64,000 nucleotides of DNA, taken from contig CM038703.1 in assembly GCA_021613375.1 (NCBI GenBank), positions 18,536,694-18,600,693 of the forward strand. Reading direction: 5' to 3'. Below the pieces are notes generated by a model. That model saw only the letters and a program-made list of their open reading frames with translations. It did not search any database and had not been told where the DNA came from. The position numbers and the translations under genes were made by a program. The DNA comes from Megaleporinus macrocephalus. Its lineage: Eukaryota > Chordata > Actinopteri > Characiformes > Anostomidae. Positions 58,701 to 64,000 of this stretch are shown one piece after another. How positions within the stretch are numbered: the first letter of the stretch is position 1; every line of letters begins with the position of its first letter.

Positions 58701-61700
58701 TCTGGCTGTGGTTTTGGGTCAGCCAAACCAAACTAGCAGCTTACCTTGGTGTGAAGTTTGAATGACCTGTGTTCTTTTTAGCTGAGCTAGCAAAAGTGAA
58801 AACCCAATCCTCAGTTATTTTGCATGCCATAAACGGCACTGACCATGTGCAATATGGAGTGCTGTTAACAACACATCTATCAAATTCTCCAGGGTCTAGC
58901 AGGCATTTCAATCTTACATGAGGGTTAATATTTTTTAAATTCATAACTGAAACCCAACACTACTCAACTTTCCAGCTTTACAGCCAAACAAGTCTCTTCT
59001 ATTCTCTATACCTGATTCTGTATTGGAAGTTCCTTCTGTGTCATACGTGAGCAGCCAGCTCTTGATCATAGAAAAGGCATACATGTTCATCCACTGGTCT
59101 TCGGTGTAGCTTTGGCCCACACACAGCACAGTGAAGAAGTCTGCAGCCACTACTCCGTCCACTTCATTCATTAGTGCTGGCTGGTGAAAATACAATTTAT
59201 ACAGGTCAGAAAGCAAACTGTGTGTATTCATCAAAATATGGCTTTTGCAAAACAATTGTGCTGAACATACATCATTTCCTTCTACAATGTCCATTTATTT
59301 ACTGAATTATACACTAAAAGGTGCTGATTTGTGCTCCATGTAGAAGGGTTAACTAAACAGGTACCTGAATTTCTCAAACGATTTGTGTTTTCTATTGTAA
59401 ATTAATGCAAGTAATTAGTACAAATTTGCTCCAGACTATAACAGAAAACATCAGATATGATTCATATGACTTATCTGAAACATAGCCTATATAATTAATA
59501 TGTTTTCACAGCAGGAAGTTCAATGAAAAATCTAACAAATGTTCCTATTATGACACACGCAAACCATTATGTTTGCTTTTTTTAGTGTTGCACTGGAGCT
59601 GCAAGGCTTTTGTACCTCACCTAAGTCATTTAAATCTCTCCCCCTGCATGTTGTAGGTGGTATGGCATAATAAGTAGCTGCTTTGGTCAAATAACACACT
59701 TGGAGTTAAGCGAATATTTTGTAATGTTGATTTTTCACTGATACATTCCTTTAGTTTAGCTGTCTGGTTTGACTGTTGATAGACATTTTTTTGTGAATGA
59801 ATATACCGGGTGTGTCCGTGCTGTACCTGACGTGTTCTTGGACTGGTGAAAAACCCCCCAGAGGAAATGGGCACTCCTTGATGAACGCTGGCATACCGCA
59901 ACCAATCAGCCAACTTCCGACTGACCACATTCACCTGATCTAGATTCAACACGTTCATAATTACACCTGATTCATTGGAGAAGCTTGAATTAAAAAACAT
60001 ATGACAAACGATTACAATGAGGAGGCAAGGGACTTTGTGATGTGCGTTCGCCAACTTTTGTCAAAATAAGCTCACCTTCACTGAAGATCTGTGGAGAGAA
60101 GCTGAATATTCTGGAGAGAATAGGAAGCGCATGTTTAGGAATCTGCACCTCAGGTTGTCTTGCCTCTAGACTCTTTAGCAAATGCTGACAGAGAGGAAGC
60201 AGATCCTCTTTTCTCGCAGCCTGAACAACACGAACCACAGCTTTAGCAGCGTGACAATAAACATGCAGGAAATGTATGAAGGGTGCTTCCTGGATCAGTA
60301 CCTGGGAGAGCACCACGCTGGCCACATAGCTGAGTGTTCTGCTATCCTGGCTGAGGTCTGTAGAGAGGATGTGCAAACTGAGGGGCAGGCTTTCTCTCAG
60401 GATGGCAGAGGTCAGAATGTGAAACTGCTCTGGACATGACGGAGAGCGGAGCAGGGTCTGGAGCTTCTTAATAAGGTCTGGCGGAAGTCTAGTGGTGGAT
60501 GACATTGGAGAATAAGTCAAACAACCAGACCAGAGGCAGATGTCACAGTCTCCAGTCATGTATCAGAATCTTTAGAGTTTATTTCACTTGACCTCTAAAA
60601 AAAAATTCTGAAGCTTCTTTTTTATGCGATGATCAATGATTATAGATTTTCAATACTTTTTATTTCAGGAAGGTTAAACCCAGTTATTTGTTTATTAACA
60701 CATTCCCTCTCTTCTCAAAATATTGTAATGGCTGAGAGAAAATTATTCAGATTGGTGTGATGTGAAACGAGTTTCGTTACCTGCGGCCATGATGTCTACA
60801 ACACAAACACAACCCCTTTACTTACCACCCAACACAGCCAGTGAACAGCCTGAGATTTTATATGAAACGTTAAGGATAATCAAATTTCTCTTTGGTACTA
60901 TCCTGCCTAAAAACATGGATCACTCAGGTATCAGGCACTATATCAGTAGCCATTTAATGCAATAACTATTTTTGAGGTTCCTTCTGGACACGCAGTGGTC
61001 CTATGAACAATACTGTGAACTAATCTGACACAGTAGGTCGCTCTAACATAGAACATAGATGTTAATATCTTAACAATTTCATTATAACGACAAATCAATG
61101 GAAGCCCCCTAGAACTGAGAAGGCTCTTCTGGGGCAGATCTCAAGACTTCTTGCCATGAGAACCATTTTATTGAAGTGTCCTTTTTTTCTGACCGTTGAG
61201 GAGATATTGACCAGTACGTAAGTTCAGCACCACACCTCAGTTCATTCCTCCAAGCGATTCTGGCAGTCTGTCGCACAAAGTGCCTGTTTTATACACCCAG
61301 ATTGAGCCTAACCATAGACCAAAGTAAACATCTACTGCTGAGTCACTATTCGTGCTGCAATAGTTCAAGACTAGGGCTTAATGCATGGGAAACAGGGATC
61401 AATCCTGTGTTATGTCTGGGACATAAAGCACAGTTAAGGTCTTACGTTCTGGCATATTTTGTGGCAGAAACAATCAAATGGAGCCTCTGCAGAGAATCCA
61501 CCACCTCCACTCCAGCCTCTTTATTGGATGGAATATGTTTTGATATACGACCATAAAACCTCTGCAGCTCTTCTTCTTGTATTTCTCTGAAAAGTATGAC
61601 AAATATACAGTCACTGAATCTGCACAGCCATTAAACAAAATCTAAACAGAGAGAAAGACACCTAAAAGAGTGGTCTCATAAAGCTGCCATTCATTCATAG

Positions 61701-62040
61701 ATGTTCAATAAACTCATCAAAGTGACACAGCTGGGCTTTCACGTGTACACGTTAATAACCAAACAACAGAAATGCTGTATTACTATAAATGAATATCTAC
61801 GGCTTTATGCCTGCAGTCCTCCTGCTTAGCTACATTTTCTGACAGAACTAAAGGGGGCGTGACTTTGTACCACACTGCTAATTAAAAAAAACGACAGTTT
61901 TAAGAAAGAATATGGAAGTTAAGCAATATAGTTTTTAAGATCAACTTAAAAAACACCCATAGCTCAGGTACGTACTAGCCGACAAGCTAAACTTCTCACC
62001 TCGCCTGTTTTATCAAACTCTCTGTTCCCGGAGCGTACAT
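52784..62040 (-). CDS. ap5z1: AP-5 complex subunit zeta-1
   Basis: This is the alpha-solenoid subunit of the AP-5 adaptor, which works with spatacsin and spastizin on late endosomes and lysosomes; human loss causes spastic paraplegia SPG48. Sixteen coding exons, 5' to 3': 62040-62000, 61586-61446, 60488-60076, 59939-59827, 59180-59012, 58252-58112, 58016-57979, 57379-57217, 56361-56183, 56092-55950, 55513-55361, 54879-54768, 54547-54450, 54342-54210, 54107-53893, 53054-52784. They total 2523 nt, or 840 aa (human about 807), all GT-AG and in phase. Family-diagnostic segments include DWLRYAS-HQG with [82 protein letters not shown] and [20 protein letters not shown]. The last exon ends SNFLPA. 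The extra length seems mostly in exon 3 (413 nt). No defect is seen. Confidence 0.95.
53471..53839. mobile_element. Tc1/mariner-type MITE in ap5z1 intron 15
   Basis: The ends CAGTGGTGCTGGAAA (left) and, reversed, CAGTGGGGCTAGAAA (right) match at 13 of 15 positions, and each is flanked by TA (53469-53470 and 53840-53841). The 369-bp interior encodes nothing recognisable. The right end of the transposon relic at 34488-34503 has the same kind of end (CAGTGATGCTGGAAA), so that family may have mobilised it. Confidence 0.7.
54372..54400. repeat. AAAT tetranucleotide microsatellite
   Basis: About seven AAAT units just outside ap5z1 exon 14, on the intron 13 side. Confidence 0.85.
58482..58501. repeat. 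AAT trinucleotide microsatellite
   Basis: A short run of AAT units in ap5z1 intron 5. Confidence 0.8.
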
Positions 62041-62193
62041 GCTGAAGTATGTCTTCCAGATAAATGTAAAACCATGAGAAATACGTAGTATCGAAATATT
62101 AGTATAATCAGTAAAACTAAAGCGACTCCCGCTGTTTACATGTTCAGTCCTGAATAAGCCACATGACTACAGCTGTTCCTGTCACGCTGTTTG

Positions 62194-62203
62194 GTCACGT
62201 GAT
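62194..62203 (-). promoter_or_regulatory. ap5z1: CLEAR-like E-box in the ap5z1 promoter
   Basis: GTCACGTGAT differs at one position from the CLEAR consensus (GTCACGTGAC), bound by TFEB/TFE3/MITF, and also fits USF-type E-boxes. It lies 154 bp upstream of the start codon, in the expected promoter. The functional link (lysosomal gene control) is inference. Confidence 0.45.
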
Positions 62204-62380
62204 CTTTACTCCTCCGCTCATTGATCGCTTTAACCGTCATTTCAAATTAGCAGCGACTGTCAGGAAAAGCATCTACCTGTTTCCTTGTTAAATGCTTCAC
62301 GAATCTCGTGGATAAAAATATTCAAAAAATTTTTGTTAAATGTAATGAGGAAAAAAAATACTGGATGTAGGCCGTAAGGG

Positions 62381-62500
62381 TTACTGCTACCGAGTGCTGA
62401 TTGGTTAGTATTACTGCTACTGAGTGATAATTGGTTAGCATTACTTCTACTGAGTGCTGATTGGTTGGTATTACTGCTGCTGAGTGCTGATTGATTGAGA
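62381..62500. repeat. 30-bp minisatellite, four copies, upstream of ap5z1
   Basis: Units in exact 30-bp register read about TTACTGCTACTGAGTGCTGA followed by TTGGTTAGTA, with few substitutions. Each of the first three unit junctions contains ATTGG (inverted CCAAT); the last is changed to ATTGA. It begins about 340 bp upstream of the ap5z1 start codon. Confidence 0.85.
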
Positions 62501-64000
62501 TTGAGGAAAATAAAGAAAAATAAATAAATAATGTTAATTCTCCTCACTACAGATTCTCTGATGCTACAAACTAAGTAAGAATGCATATGACATTCTATAG
62601 ACAGATACCACATTTAAAAGGTGCATTCATTCCAAACATTTTATAGATGTACATATATCAATGGTGGTGACTGGTTGCACAGTTACTTCAGTTCTTCAGG
62701 TAAATTTTGATGGAATTGTACCTCATTAACATTTTTCTGCTGTTTTACATCCAGTCATCTGCATTTAAAAGCAGGAGTTGCTACTGCAGAGGTGCATGAC
62801 TTGAAGACCATAAGTCCAGCTTTTGGCGTGGCATTTTGCATTAACTGGTGGGTGAGACGTGTAACATTTAACATGCTAGACTTTTACACCACAGTAGGAC
62901 GGATCTAAACCTACAGCAGGAGAGTCTGGCACTGGTTTGTGCAGTGGTGCCCAAACTTTTTGTCCTTGGGGCCCAAAGTGCATGTTTGTAGTAGGCAGAG
63001 ATCCAAAAACACAAGATAATATACAAATAAACGAAAATGAACATTATACCACGGCTGGTTCAGTGACTTTCCTGCTCACCTGCTAAACATTCCGTCACCA
63101 CCTACATGCTTACCAAGGCTTTTGTACTTCTTCCTGTCTTTGCTGCTGTATTTTAGGAACACCTGGAGCACAAAGCATTTTTCTTGTTTAGTCAGATGCT
63201 TTAAAGAACGCTCAAGAGTGGAGATCATCACAAAGTCTGAGTAGAATACAGTCAATGATGTGCAAGTGGTCAGATTGAAGGTGTCAAAATCAAACATTTG
63301 ACAATTTTTTTAATTTATTGCACTTAGGATAACTTATAAATATGAAATAAAAAGACTAGATTGTAATGTTGGCTGAAGTAACAGCCCACAGTATGATTTG
63401 TACTTATTGAATACTTTCCAAAATTTCCAAACAGACTGCTATGGCTTTTTGTTGGTCTCATTCTGGGTTTAATATAACTCAGTAAAGCAAAATAATCAGC
63501 ACCTTTTTGTGGAAGTAAACTGTCAGCAAAGCTATAAAACCCAACAGTACATGCCAAAGGGAGAAACTCTCTCTCAGAGAAGTTTTTTTTCTTAGCTGTC
63601 TGAAATGCCTCGTAATTCCAATACGTTTCTCTGTTACAAGGTGACGTCAGCTTGTAACACAATCCTTATTGCATGCCTATCAGCAATCTTGGCAGAGAAA
63701 AGTAAAAACTCCTCATCACTAAAACATTCTGCTTCAGTCTAGCTTGCGAAGCAGGATCTACCAAATGATTCTACCGGACTTTCATGTGTGGACTCCGGCT
63801 CAAACCGATACAGCAGTGTTGATGCCATTATAAATCAAAGCACATTGGGCACATCGGGGGCGGGGCTTAAAAACATAGGAGTGTCTCAGAAGGATGGTGG
63901 GTATGAGAAAAAGACTGGAACTTGTAAATCTATTCTAGGGCTCTACATACCCTTTTAAACAACTACAGTGGTCAACATCACAAATTATATTGTCAAAGAG
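62501..64000. other. Unassigned DNA upstream of ap5z1
   Basis: Minus-strand open stretches at 63297-63076 and 63662-63324 match no family I recognise. The first has a plausible donor (gccttg|gtaagc near 63110) and a Lys-rich segment, so a distant exon cannot be excluded. A GC box (gggggcggggc) lies at about 63857. No RNA gene is visible. Confidence 0.35.

Noticed and set aside
62381..62500. Possible CRISPR-like array (30-bp units)
   Set aside because: The units are contiguous without unique spacers, and the genome is a vertebrate's: it is a minisatellite.
62260..62613. Minus-strand frame with a ten-residue NQSALSSSNT repeat
   Set aside because: The repeat is only the translation of the 30-bp minisatellite; no gene context.

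Overview
The window comes from a teleost fish nuclear genome. Its genes have many exons with GT-AG introns, the proteins read as vertebrate orthologues, the intergenic DNA is AT-rich, and it is packed with fish-type transposon debris and microsatellites. The species cannot be fixed from the sequence. I found no prokaryotic gene, no CRISPR array and no obvious new defence or biosynthetic system. The window is five conserved housekeeping-type genes set among interesting repeats.

Layout. 1-11.8 kb: gene-free repeat territory. It holds two inverted copies of one unnamed element, three pieces of an L2/CR1-like LINE, a tRNA-Arg-like pseudogene and several short repeats. 11.9-15.5 kb (+): arpc1a, 370 aa. 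15.9-24.05 kb (+): arpc1b, 369 aa, a tandem paralogue with the same exon plan. 24.17-31.3 kb (-): wipi2, 425 aa, tail-to-tail with arpc1b. 31.4-35.5 kb: intergenic DNA with two related MITEs, a Tc1/mariner-type relic and two CTCF-like motifs. 35.8-51.3 kb (+): mmd2 (PAQR10), 236 aa, with a 20-nt first coding segment and an 8.8-kb first intron. 52.8-62.04 kb (-): ap5z1, 840 aa, 16 coding exons, tail-to-tail with mmd2. 62.1-64 kb: ap5z1 promoter, a 30-bp minisatellite and unassigned DNA.

All five coding models were assembled exon by exon. In each, every junction keeps phase, every donor is GT and every acceptor AG, and the summed coding length divides by three. Gene ends were taken from start and stop codons; UTR limits are estimates.

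The genes do not form one pathway. arpc1a and arpc1b encode alternative WD40 subunits of the Arp2/3 actin nucleator. wipi2 encodes the PI3P effector that recruits ATG16L1 in autophagy. mmd2 encodes a seven-pass PAQR protein. ap5z1 encodes a subunit of the AP-5 late-endosomal/lysosomal adaptor. wipi2, mmd2 and ap5z1 lie together on human 7p22, with RADIL, PAPOLB and RBAK among the human genes between them; ARPC1A and ARPC1B are a tandem pair on human 7q22. The best leads are a homologous non-coding first exon shared by the two arpc1 paralogues, a CLEAR-like E-box and a CCAAT-bearing minisatellite upstream of ap5z1, an upstream ORF overlapping the mmd2 start, and several nested or palindromic mobile elements.
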